Shown: positions 7,975 to 14,978 of the stretch, piece after piece
Layout of the letters: each line of letters opens with the position of its first letter
Numbering within the stretch: the stretch's first letter is position 1
NCBI GenBank assembly: GCA_002316585.1
Contig: DCDU01000122.1
Coordinates: forward strand, 10,632-27,372
Direction: 5' to 3'
Length of the DNA stretch: 16,741 nucleotides
DNA from: Firmicutes bacterium UBA1047
GTDB lineage: Bacteria > Bacillota > Clostridia > Tissierellales > Sedimentibacteraceae
Notes under the pieces: generated by a model
Told to the model about the DNA's origin: nothing
Database searches by the model: none
Seen by the model: only the letters and a program-made list of their open reading frames with translations
Program-made: the position numbers and the translations under genes

Positions 7975-8587
7975 TAAAGATAATCTAAAGAGCTTTTACT
8001 ATAACTATTTAAGTAAAAACATATTAATAAAAAATGGGAAAATAATAATTTTTAAAAATTCTGTTATAGATATTCATGAATCGGCAAAAATTAACTTGAA
8101 GGATGATTTTTATATAAATTCTAATACCTTTAAAGGGTCAAAAATAGAGTGTTTTCTTAAGCTGCATGAAAATTCTATACTAAATATAGATGGACGGTTT
8201 AAGCTGTTTTACGGATCAACTATACAATTATTTAAAAATGCATCATTAACTTTGGGAAGAGGATATATAAATTCTAATTCGGTAATCGCATGCTGCAATA
8301 AAATAACTATAGGTGATGGTGCAGCAATCGCACGTAATGTATATATATATGACGGAGATCATCATACAATCGTAGATGATGATGGAGATATATTAAATAA
8401 ATCCAGGCCTATAAATATAGGTAAAAATGTTTGGATTGGAGTGGGAGCAATCATTTTAAAAGGTGTAAATATAGGCGATGGCTCAATAATAGGTGCAGGA
8501 GCTGTAGTTAATAAGGATATACCATCTAATTGCTTAGCAGTAGGTAATCCTGTTAAAGTAATTAGAGATAGTGTTAGGTGGAAATAA
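7967..8587 (+). CDS. Hexapeptide-repeat (left-handed beta-helix) O-acetyltransferase, sugar-modifying
   Basis: A 206-residue acyltransferase of the LbH/hexapeptide superfamily, which normally moves acetyl from acetyl-CoA to a sugar hydroxyl or amine. The first half has degenerate [IV]xx-spaced strands with little conservation. The second half has clear hexapeptide turns: ITIGDGAAIARNVYI, the family DGDHH motif at about residues 129-133 (probable catalytic histidine), INIGKNVWIGVGAIILKGV and VNIGDGSIIGAGAVVNKDIP, ending in the usual VGNPVKVIR. It resembles colanic-acid and capsule acetyltransferases. The ATG overlaps the stop region of the preceding glycosyltransferase by 8 nt, and AAAGG lies upstream. 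It probably acetylates a sugar of the flagellin glycan; the exact substrate is unknown. Confidence 0.88.
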   Translation: MINKDNLKSFYYNYLSKNILIKNGKIIIFKNSVIDIHESAKINLKDDFYINSNTFKGSKIECFLKLHENSILNIDGRFKLFYGSTIQLFKNASLTLGRGYINSNSVIACCNKITIGDGAAIARNVYIYDGDHHTIVDDDGDILNKSRPINIGKNVWIGVGAIILKGVNIGDGSIIGAGAVVNKDIPSNCLAVGNPVKVIRDSVRWK

Positions 8588-8588
8588 T

Positions 8589-9707
8589 ATGATATCAATT
8601 GAAAAAGAAAAATGTACAGGCTGTGGAGTATGCAGTAATGTATGTCCTAAAAGCTGTATTGACATGGTTTCTGACAATGAGGGGTTTCTATATCCTTCAG
8701 TAGATTTTAACAATTGTATTAGTTGCAGTATTTGCGAAAAAACATGTCCTGTTCTAAATGGTATAAAAAGTGAAAACAATCCGCAGCCTTCTGCATATGC
8801 AGCATGGTCACTTGATAAAGACATACGATTTAACAGTACATCTGGAGGGATATTTTCCGAGCTTGCAAAAAAAATAATTTCTGATGGAGGTTATGTTGCG
8901 GGAGCAAGGTATAATGGCAAGCATTTGGTTGAACATTGTATAATTAATGATAATGAAAGTATATTTCTATTGAGACAATCAAAATATGTACAGAGCAATT
9001 CTGAAAATATATACAAAGAAATTAGAACAACCTTAAACAAAGACAAAGTTGTAATGTTTGTGGGAACTCCATGTCAATGTGCAGGATTGGTAAGCTTTTT
9101 AGGTAAATCATATGATAATTTGCTGCTCTGTGATTTTATATGCAGAGGCGCTAATTCACCAAAAGCATATACAAAATATTTGGAGAGCATGGAAAATAAG
9201 TATAAATCTCCTATTAAAAAGGTATGGTTCAAAAATAAAATAAATGGGTGGAATAAGTTTTGTACAAAAATTGAATTTGAAAATGGACAAAACTATTATG
9301 CTGACCGTTATACAGATTTATTTATGGTAGGTTATTTAAAATACAATCTTTTTATGAGGCCAAGTTGCCATAACTGTAAGTTTAAGGGATTTCCAAGGTA
9401 TTCAGATATTACCCTTGCAGATTTCTGGGGAGTAAAACTACAAGATAAAATGCAAGACACTGATAAGGGAACATCACTTGTCCTTATAAATTCATCCAAA
9501 GGAAATATTTTTTTTGAAAACATACATGAACAAGTTTTTCAAGAAAAGTCAAGCTTAGATATAGTGGTACAAAAGAACCCTTGTGCTTTAGAATCTCCTG
9601 TTGTCGGAGATATGAGAGCATTTTTCTTTGAGAATATTGAAAGATTAGGATTTAAAGAAACGATGATTAAGGTAATAAAGAACATAGAAATATTAAGTAT
9701 GCTATGA
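8589..9707 (+). CDS. Two-[4Fe-4S] protein of the coenzyme F420 hydrogenase/dehydrogenase beta-subunit (FrhB-like) family
   Basis: A 372-residue iron-sulfur protein. The N-terminus has two ferredoxin-type sets: C9, C12, C15, C19 with a following proline, and C43, C46, C49, C53 with a following proline. The rest matches the FrhB-like N- and C-terminal domains, for example STSGGIFSELAKKII, VGTPCQCAGL, CDFICRGANSP and a Cys-rich CHNCKF...DITLADFWG segment. Such proteins recur in bacterial polysaccharide loci next to polysaccharide pyruvyl transferase family genes, as here (12385-13524); they are presumed redox enzymes acting on a sugar or lipid precursor, and a role with F420 is not implied. The start at 8589 is chosen because AGGTGG lies 7 nt before it; an in-frame GTG at 8571 falls upstream of that site. 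A 73-nt gap follows. Confidence 0.85.
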   Translation: MISIEKEKCTGCGVCSNVCPKSCIDMVSDNEGFLYPSVDFNNCISCSICEKTCPVLNGIKSENNPQPSAYAAWSLDKDIRFNSTSGGIFSELAKKIISDGGYVAGARYNGKHLVEHCIINDNESIFLLRQSKYVQSNSENIYKEIRTTLNKDKVVMFVGTPCQCAGLVSFLGKSYDNLLLCDFICRGANSPKAYTKYLESMENKYKSPIKKVWFKNKINGWNKFCTKIEFENGQNYYADRYTDLFMVGYLKYNLFMRPSCHNCKFKGFPRYSDITLADFWGVKLQDKMQDTDKGTSLVLINSSKGNIFFENIHEQVFQEKSSLDIVVQKNPCALESPVVGDMRAFFFENIERLGFKETMIKVIKNIEILSML

Positions 9708-9780
9708 TATATTAATTTTAAAAAAGTTTTATGGGACAAGTTAAGAAAAAATATGAATAAATTTAGGGAGAAACATTAAT

Positions 9781-10803
9781 ATGAAAGCTGAAATTACAAA
9801 TATTTATAGTAAAGATAGGGTACCTCTACACAAGGTTGTACCTTTGAATACACCTTTTACAGTTATCATAGAGCCAACTACATTTTGCAATCTGAAATGC
9901 AGATTTTGTCTACATTCATTTTCTGAAAATGACATATTAGAGTCTGGACATATTTTTGAAACAATGAGAGATGAAACTTTTAATCGGCTTATTGAACAAA
10001 TCAAAGAATTTCCTCAGAAAATTAAATCTGTGAATTTTGCAGGTGTAGGTGAACCTTTATTACACAATAAACTACCGCAAATGATTAGTCAATTGAAAGA
10101 TACCGGAAAAGTAGAAAAAGTATCAATTATTACAAACGGAATTCCGCTCAACCATAAATTATCAAGGGATTTGGTGAATGCAGGAACAGATAGCATCAAA
10201 ATATCAATTAATGGATTGAAGTCAGATGATTATTATATGTATTGTAGCTCCCACATAGATTATGATAAATTCCATTCGGAAATTGTGTATTTATATGAAA
10301 ACAAAGGTGATATGGAACTAGGAATCAAAATTTTGGATTCGTGTTTAGGGGAAGGCGGAAAAGAAGATTTTTTTGAACAATATGGAAATTATTGTGACAT
10401 AATAAGTGTGGAGAAAACACTTCCTCTTTATGAAGAATTATCCTATGATAAAATTATTGCCGATGCTTCTTCTTTAAGCAGGTATGATCTGAACCGCCAA
10501 GAGCGAGTTAAAATATGCCCTTCTCCGTTTTTTAAAATAAGCATACGTTCTACAGGTCAGATTATGATCTGTTGTCCTTATAATGGCTTGGAGTTAAGCA
10601 GTATGAATGTTAATACAAATACGTTACTTGAATGTTGGAATAGTGAAGAGCACAAGAAAGTTCTATTTAATATTTTAGCTGAAAAATATGAAGGAATTAC
10701 AGCTAAATGTAAAAAGTGTTCTCTTAGAGATGATTTTGCTTTTTCGGAAGATATATTAGATAACTATGGCAAAGAAATTTATGAAAGGATATGTTCTTTA
10801 TAG
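9781..10803 (+). CDS. Radical SAM protein with C-terminal SPASM-type cysteines
   Basis: A 340-residue radical S-adenosylmethionine enzyme. The cluster-binding motif CNLKCRFC lies at C36, C40 and C43, preceded by EPTTF as in many SPASM relatives. The SAM-binding NFAGVGEPLLH (GEP-type motif) and SIITNG segments follow. The C-terminal part has C246, C264, C265 and a C310xxC313 pair, a pattern fitting an auxiliary-cluster SPASM/twitch domain. These enzymes make radical modifications of peptides, sugars or other small molecules; the reaction here is unknown. AGGGAG precedes the ATG. It sits inside a sugar-modification island, so a role in altering a sugar, a glycan substituent or flagellin itself is plausible inference. 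No small precursor-peptide gene is visible next to it. Confidence 0.87.
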   Translation: MKAEITNIYSKDRVPLHKVVPLNTPFTVIIEPTTFCNLKCRFCLHSFSENDILESGHIFETMRDETFNRLIEQIKEFPQKIKSVNFAGVGEPLLHNKLPQMISQLKDTGKVEKVSIITNGIPLNHKLSRDLVNAGTDSIKISINGLKSDDYYMYCSSHIDYDKFHSEIVYLYENKGDMELGIKILDSCLGEGGKEDFFEQYGNYCDIISVEKTLPLYEELSYDKIIADASSLSRYDLNRQERVKICPSPFFKISIRSTGQIMICCPYNGLELSSMNVNTNTLLECWNSEEHKKVLFNILAEKYEGITAKCKKCSLRDDFAFSEDILDNYGKEIYERICSL

Positions 10804-10817
10804 ACATGGAGAGATAC

Positions 10818-12383
10818 ATGGTAATATTTTGTACAATTGCTTATAATTCAGAAAACTATATCAGAAAATGCATAGAAAGTGTATTAAATCAGACTTATAA
10901 AGAATTTTCCTACTACTTAATTGATAATGGCTCTACTGATAAAACGTGGAGTATAATATTGGAATATTCAGAAAAGGATGCGAGAATTATACCTATACAC
11001 TTGGAAAATAATACAAGAGGTTTATTTAGTGAATATGTTAGACGCGCATATGATGAAGGCTATCAATATATAGCAACCTTGGATTCTGATGATTGGTACG
11101 AGCCTAATTTTTTGAAAGAAATGATGGAGTTATTGGAAAAAACTGATGCTGATATGGTTACATGTGGTTCACAGCTATTGTTTGAAGGAAGTAAACAAAC
11201 TCTTTTAAAAAGACCTTCCGATAAAGTTATATGTATAGAAAAAGAACGGTTTAGTTCGTCTTTCCCCTATTCATACCCTTATTATGGCGCTGTATGGGGA
11301 AGGGTATATAAAGTAAAAATTTTAGTTGAGAATAATATTGAGTATTGGGAAGGTGTAAACTATGGTGTAGACACTTCTCTTGTATTACAATATCAAAGCT
11401 ATTGCAATAAAGTAGCATTTTCACCTAAAGTATTGCACAATTATCTAATCAGAAAAAAATCTGTGTCTTCATCATTTACCGAACAAGCTCTAACAAGCAA
11501 TGAAAATTTTTATAAGCACCTTATAGATTATTTAGAAAAAATTAATGGTTTAACAGAAATCAATCTAACTTATATTTCATGCGTTTATATGGGATTAATA
11601 ACAAATACCAATGTTAATACATTGTTGTCTGATACAGCTTCATATGAAACTAACCTGTGTATCTTATACAATACAATAACTTCAGAGATAACTCACAAGT
11701 GCTGGAATAGGATAAAATATGCTGATAACGAGATAAAAGATATACTTAACACAGATAGTAACTTATCAGAATATGCAGATACCTTACTTAAATACATATG
11801 TAAAATATACAAGAAAAAAGATAATGATAAATTTTATGATATGATATGTTTTATTATGCCATTATTTGAAGAAATGTGCAAAGAAGAGGATGTAGAATAT
11901 TGGATTAGAAATAAGGATTTATTATATTTGTTGATGAATTTGGAAAATAATGCGGTAATATTCAATCTGATTGATGCTCTGCCTAAGGTTAAAAATTCTT
12001 ACAATATTTGGAAGACATTAAAAAAGCTGCTGAAAAAAAATGAATTTTTAAATTCAATAGAAAAAAAGGCATTCGTGACAGAATATTCTGATATAATTAA
12101 GGACATTTACTCAGATAATATTGAATCTGCCGTATCAAAAATCATTGATATACTTACAAATGGAAAAGAAAATAAGTTTGAGGAAGAGCTTTTGGCAATA
12201 TGCGTGAATATTTCTTCATCAATAAGAAATACCTCATTATACATATCACTCAAGAAACTTCAGGCGGAGCTGTATATTCAAAAAAGAAAAATACAGGAAG
12301 CTGCTACTGTAATAGATGAATTAGAAAAAGTGTGTTTGTATGACGAAGATGTGATTGGGCTTAAAAAATGTTTGGAGAATTAG
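10818..12383 (+). CDS. Family 2 glycosyltransferase with a long helical C-terminal extension
   Basis: A protein of 521 residues. The GT2 domain occupies about the first 210: MVIFCTIAYNSENYIRKCIES, YLIDNGSTDKTWSII, TLDSDDWYEPNF with the metal-binding DSDD, and a later YGAVWGRVYK. The C-terminal 300 residues are charged and helical, and the last part (about 465-521) resembles tetratricopeptide-like helix pairs. I start at 10818 because GGAG (10808-10811) is 6 nt upstream; the in-frame ATGs at 10791 and 10806 have no usable ribosome binding site. It lies 14 nt after the radical SAM gene and 1 nt before the next start. GT2 domains with helical tails occur among protein glycosyltransferases, which fits a flagellin target, but the acceptor is unproven. 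Confidence 0.85.
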   Translation: MVIFCTIAYNSENYIRKCIESVLNQTYKEFSYYLIDNGSTDKTWSIILEYSEKDARIIPIHLENNTRGLFSEYVRRAYDEGYQYIATLDSDDWYEPNFLKEMMELLEKTDADMVTCGSQLLFEGSKQTLLKRPSDKVICIEKERFSSSFPYSYPYYGAVWGRVYKVKILVENNIEYWEGVNYGVDTSLVLQYQSYCNKVAFSPKVLHNYLIRKKSVSSSFTEQALTSNENFYKHLIDYLEKINGLTEINLTYISCVYMGLITNTNVNTLLSDTASYETNLCILYNTITSEITHKCWNRIKYADNEIKDILNTDSNLSEYADTLLKYICKIYKKKDNDKFYDMICFIMPLFEEMCKEEDVEYWIRNKDLLYLLMNLENNAVIFNLIDALPKVKNSYNIWKTLKKLLKKNEFLNSIEKKAFVTEYSDIIKDIYSDNIESAVSKIIDILTNGKENKFEEELLAICVNISSSIRNTSLYISLKKLQAELYIQKRKIQEAATVIDELEKVCLYDEDVIGLKKCLEN

Positions 12384-12384
12384 T

Positions 12385-13524
12385 ATGAATAAAAATAAAA
12401 AATTTCTACTTTATGGTCATGGAGGCTCACATAATCACGGTGCTGAGGCAATTATAAGGACTACTGTTGAAATAATAAAAAACAACTATCCTAATAGCAA
12501 GATAATTCTTTCCACTCACTTCAAAGAGCAGGATGTGGAATTTGGAATTGACGTTGACGAATATTGTGAGAGAGATATGTACTACGTTGAACTTGCTAAA
12601 TCTTCACATGTGAAGGGGAAATATGATAATGATATATACAAATCCACAATTGATAAAATAGACAAAAATACGGTATGTCTATCTGTAGGCGGAGACAATT
12701 ATTGCTATGATAATTGGAGACGGTGGAGAGTTATCCACGAAAAAGCAATAGAAACAGGTGCAAAAAGCATTTTATGGAGCTGTTCTATTGAGCCTTCAAT
12801 GATGGATAAGGAAATGTTGGATACCTTAAGGACCCATCATGCTATAACTGCAAGAGAAAACATAACGTATAACAGCTTAAAAGAGCATGGATTAAACAAT
12901 GTTGTACTTTGTTCGGATGTGGCATTTGCCTTAATGCCCCAGGGGATTGCTTTACCAGATAATTTTGTCGAGAATAATACAGTTGGTATAAATATAAGTC
13001 CCTTGGTAGTAAGGCGAGAAGCAAAGCCCGGTATAATTCTCGAAAATATAATCAACTTAATCAAGTATATAATTGAAAACACAAATATGAATGTTGCTTT
13101 GATTCCCCATGTTGTCATGAGCATGGACAATGACTATGCTTTATTGAAAGAAATATATGATAGGTTTAACAGTTGCAGAATTTGTTTGATTTCAGATAAG
13201 CTGAATGCATCACAGTATAAATATGTTATATCAAAATGCAGAGTCGGTGTATTTGCACGCACTCATGCCACTATAGCTGCGTATTCATCAGGGATACCCT
13301 GCATTGCTATTGGATATTCTGTTAAGGCTGTCGGTATTGGGCATGATTTGGGAGTCGGTGATTATGTTATGGGGCTTGATAAATTTTTAGATAAATTCAA
13401 TCTTTGTACAATGTTTAAAACCTTAATTAAGGATGAAAAAATATTTTCATATAAGCTTAAAAAAATAATGGATACCTATGTTGAAAACTCTCGAAATTAT
13501 GAAGTAATAAATGCCTTAAGATAG
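12385..13524 (+). CDS. Polysaccharide pyruvyl transferase family protein
   Basis: A 379-residue member of the PS_pyruv_trans family (CsaB/WcaK/AmsJ type). Characterised members use phosphoenolpyruvate to add a ketal pyruvate to sugars of cell-wall polymers or exopolysaccharides. Visible features are the N-terminal loop YGHGGSHNHGAEAIIRTT (about residues 10-27), SVGGDNYCYDN around 100-109, ILWSCSIEP, TARENITYNSL, and the conserved RTH segment (R292, H294) within FARTHATIAAYSSGIPCIAI. GGAG lies 7 nt before the ATG at 12385; an upstream TTG at 12355 lies inside the previous gene and lacks support. The gene starts 1 nt after the preceding stop, so translation is probably coupled. Its presence suggests a pyruvylated or otherwise acidic glycan, though family membership alone does not prove pyruvyl transfer. 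Confidence 0.88.
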   Translation: MNKNKKFLLYGHGGSHNHGAEAIIRTTVEIIKNNYPNSKIILSTHFKEQDVEFGIDVDEYCERDMYYVELAKSSHVKGKYDNDIYKSTIDKIDKNTVCLSVGGDNYCYDNWRRWRVIHEKAIETGAKSILWSCSIEPSMMDKEMLDTLRTHHAITARENITYNSLKEHGLNNVVLCSDVAFALMPQGIALPDNFVENNTVGINISPLVVRREAKPGIILENIINLIKYIIENTNMNVALIPHVVMSMDNDYALLKEIYDRFNSCRICLISDKLNASQYKYVISKCRVGVFARTHATIAAYSSGIPCIAIGYSVKAVGIGHDLGVGDYVMGLDKFLDKFNLCTMFKTLIKDEKIFSYKLKKIMDTYVENSRNYEVINALR

Positions 13525-13545
13525 AACTTAGATTGGAGAACTATT

Positions 13546-14832
13546 ATGTACATATCACAATGCCTAATAGCAAAAAATGAAGAAAACAATATAGAATTTT
13601 GTCTGAGTCATTTGAAATCCGTAGTAAATGAGCAGATAGTTGTTGATACCGGTTCTACGGACAGAACAGTTGAAATTGCTGAACGCTTAGGTGCTAAGAT
13701 ATTTCATTTTGAATGGATTAATGATTTCAGTGCTGCAAGAAACTTTGCCTTGGAGAATGCTAAGGGAGATTGGATAATATTCCTTGATTGTGATGAGTAT
13801 TTTTCTGAAAATTCTGTACCCCTGTTAAAAAAATATATGAAGGCTTTCTCAAGGGATAAGAATACGGACGGCATAGTATGTGAAATGATTCATATTGACA
13901 AAGACAATAACCCAATGGCAGTGGTTAAAAACATCAGTGCAAGAATATTCAAGCGTAAAGGCACTATAAGATATGAAAATAAAATTCATGAAGTGCTGTA
14001 TAATTCTGCACGAGAGAAAAGAAGAATTCATGCCGTCGATAAAGGGAATGTGCTTAAAATCTACCATACGGGATACGACAGCGAAGTGGTATCTGATAGA
14101 AAAAAAAATGAAAGAAACATAAGCATGTTGATAGAATCAATAAAGGAAAACCCTACAAGTTCAAAGCTTCATTACTATCTTGCCAAGGAATATTTGATTT
14201 TGGAAAGATATCAGGAGGCAGTCGATTCTTCATTTGAAGCTCTCAGGTATAGAAAAAATGATGAAAAAAGTTATTATACCATTATATACAATAACATACT
14301 TTATGGAATGTATGCCCTGAATTATCCTATTGATGAGGTAAGAAGTATTTTTGAAGAGGCAGTAAAACATTATCCTGAATTTCCTGACTACCATAGGCTA
14401 ATGGGGCTTTGTTATTTAAAAAACAATGACATTGATTCGGCAATAGCTGCTTTAGAAAGATGTATAGAAATTTGCAAGTCATATAGTATGAGTGTGGAAA
14501 GCTCTTCAGTTGCAGAGATTAATATGGTTTATAAAATACTTATTCAGGCATATGTTTATGCTGACAACATTTCTAAAATTGCAGAGCTATCTACAGCCCT
14601 GCTGAATGCTGATAAGTACGAATACGATGTTCTTGTTCTGTTAATGCAAATATTTTTGCGCAATGAATCTGAAGCTGATATTATTGATTTTTTTAAAAAG
14701 TTATATGATTACAATATCTTTAAGGATAAAATGTACCTGCTTAAGGCTGCGGAGCATAATAAGAGCATTGCTCTCACCAATTATTATGCAGGTATTATGA
14801 GCGAGGCTGAGAAGCTCGTTCTAAAAAGATAA
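13546..14832 (+). CDS. SunS-like family 2 glycosyltransferase with helical/TPR-like C-terminus, probable flagellin glycosyltransferase
   Basis: A 428-residue protein. The N-terminal GT2 domain has the pattern ISQCLIAKNEENNIEFCL, IVVDTGSTDRTVEIA, FEWINDFSAARNFAL and the metal-binding LDCDEYF (D81, D83), characteristic of the SunS and flagellin-associated transferase group. Residues from about 190 on are helix pairs resembling TPRs (SKLHYYLAKEYLILERYQEAVDSS; YHRLMGLCYLKNNDIDSAIAALERC). GGAG is 7 nt upstream of the ATG. The gene lies directly before the flagellin promoter. Related transferases next to flagellin genes, as in the C. difficile flagellar region, put the first sugar on flagellin, so I infer the same role here. 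SunS itself glycosylates cysteine, but this flagellin has none, so the linkage would be to Ser/Thr or Asn. Confidence 0.88.
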   Translation: MYISQCLIAKNEENNIEFCLSHLKSVVNEQIVVDTGSTDRTVEIAERLGAKIFHFEWINDFSAARNFALENAKGDWIIFLDCDEYFSENSVPLLKKYMKAFSRDKNTDGIVCEMIHIDKDNNPMAVVKNISARIFKRKGTIRYENKIHEVLYNSAREKRRIHAVDKGNVLKIYHTGYDSEVVSDRKKNERNISMLIESIKENPTSSKLHYYLAKEYLILERYQEAVDSSFEALRYRKNDEKSYYTIIYNNILYGMYALNYPIDEVRSIFEEAVKHYPEFPDYHRLMGLCYLKNNDIDSAIAALERCIEICKSYSMSVESSSVAEINMVYKILIQAYVYADNISKIAELSTALLNADKYEYDVLVLLMQIFLRNESEADIIDFFKKLYDYNIFKDKMYLLKAAEHNKSIALTNYYAGIMSEAEKLVLKR

Positions 14833-14849
14833 AAATATTTAAAATTTCC

Positions 14850-14876
14850 TAAACTTATTTTAAAAGTATACGATAT
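14850..14876 (+). promoter_or_regulatory. Sigma-28 (SigD)-type promoter of flagellin
   Basis: TAAA (14850-14853), exactly 15 nt, then TACGATAT (14869-14876) match the SigD/FliA consensus TAAA-N15-GCCGATAT at all four -35 bases and six of eight -10 bases. Transcription should start near 14883, giving a leader of about 95 nt. This is the best of the three sigma-28-like sites in the window. Confidence 0.85.
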
Positions 14877-14890
14877 ATGTTTTGTAAAGG

Positions 14891-14930
14891 TAATTGCTTG
14901 GGCATCAGGGCCCGGTGCTTAGAGCAATTA
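14891..14930 (+). promoter_or_regulatory. Stable hairpin in the flagellin 5' leader
   Basis: TAATTGCT (14891-14898) pairs with AGCAATTA (14923-14930). Inside, across a 3/4-nt internal loop, GCATC (14902-14906) pairs with GGTGC (14914-14918, one wobble), leaving the loop AGGGCCC. It begins close to the predicted 5' end and is not followed by a T-run, so it is not a terminator. It may stabilise the flagellin mRNA, as 5' hairpins do for abundant mRNAs. Confidence 0.6.
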
Positions 14931-14942
14931 AGTTTAAAAATT

Positions 14943-14974
14943 CAGGGATGGATCCCGATAAATTACATGGAGGT
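14943..14974 (+). promoter_or_regulatory. Predicted CsrA-binding sites in the flagellin leader, one over the ribosome binding site
   Basis: ACATGGAGGT (14965-14974) contains the Shine-Dalgarno and fits the CsrA consensus core ACANGGANGU exactly. Nineteen nt upstream, GGGA/TCCC (14945-14948 with 14953-14956) forms a small hairpin that presents ATGGA, a GGA in the loop as CsrA prefers. Two GGA sites at this spacing could be bridged by one CsrA dimer. This is the arrangement known for B. subtilis hag, where CsrA blocks translation until FliW is freed by flagellin. csrA and fliW are not in the window. Confidence 0.65.
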
Positions 14975-14978
14975 AAAT

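Noticed and set aside
8589..9707. A genuine F420-dependent hydrogenase subunit
   Set aside because: No hydrogenase partner genes or F420 synthesis genes are nearby. The family name is inherited from FrhB, and members in polysaccharide loci are common.
9781..10803. A RiPP (modified peptide) cluster built around the radical SAM/SPASM protein
   Set aside because: No short precursor-like frame with a ribosome binding site is visible in the 73-nt gap before it or the 14-nt gap after it, and the neighbours are all sugar genes.
14877..14978. 34 extra N-terminal residues on flagellin
   Set aside because: The frame is open only because it passes through the leader. Flagellins begin with MRIQHNINAL or similar, and GGAGG lies just before 14979.
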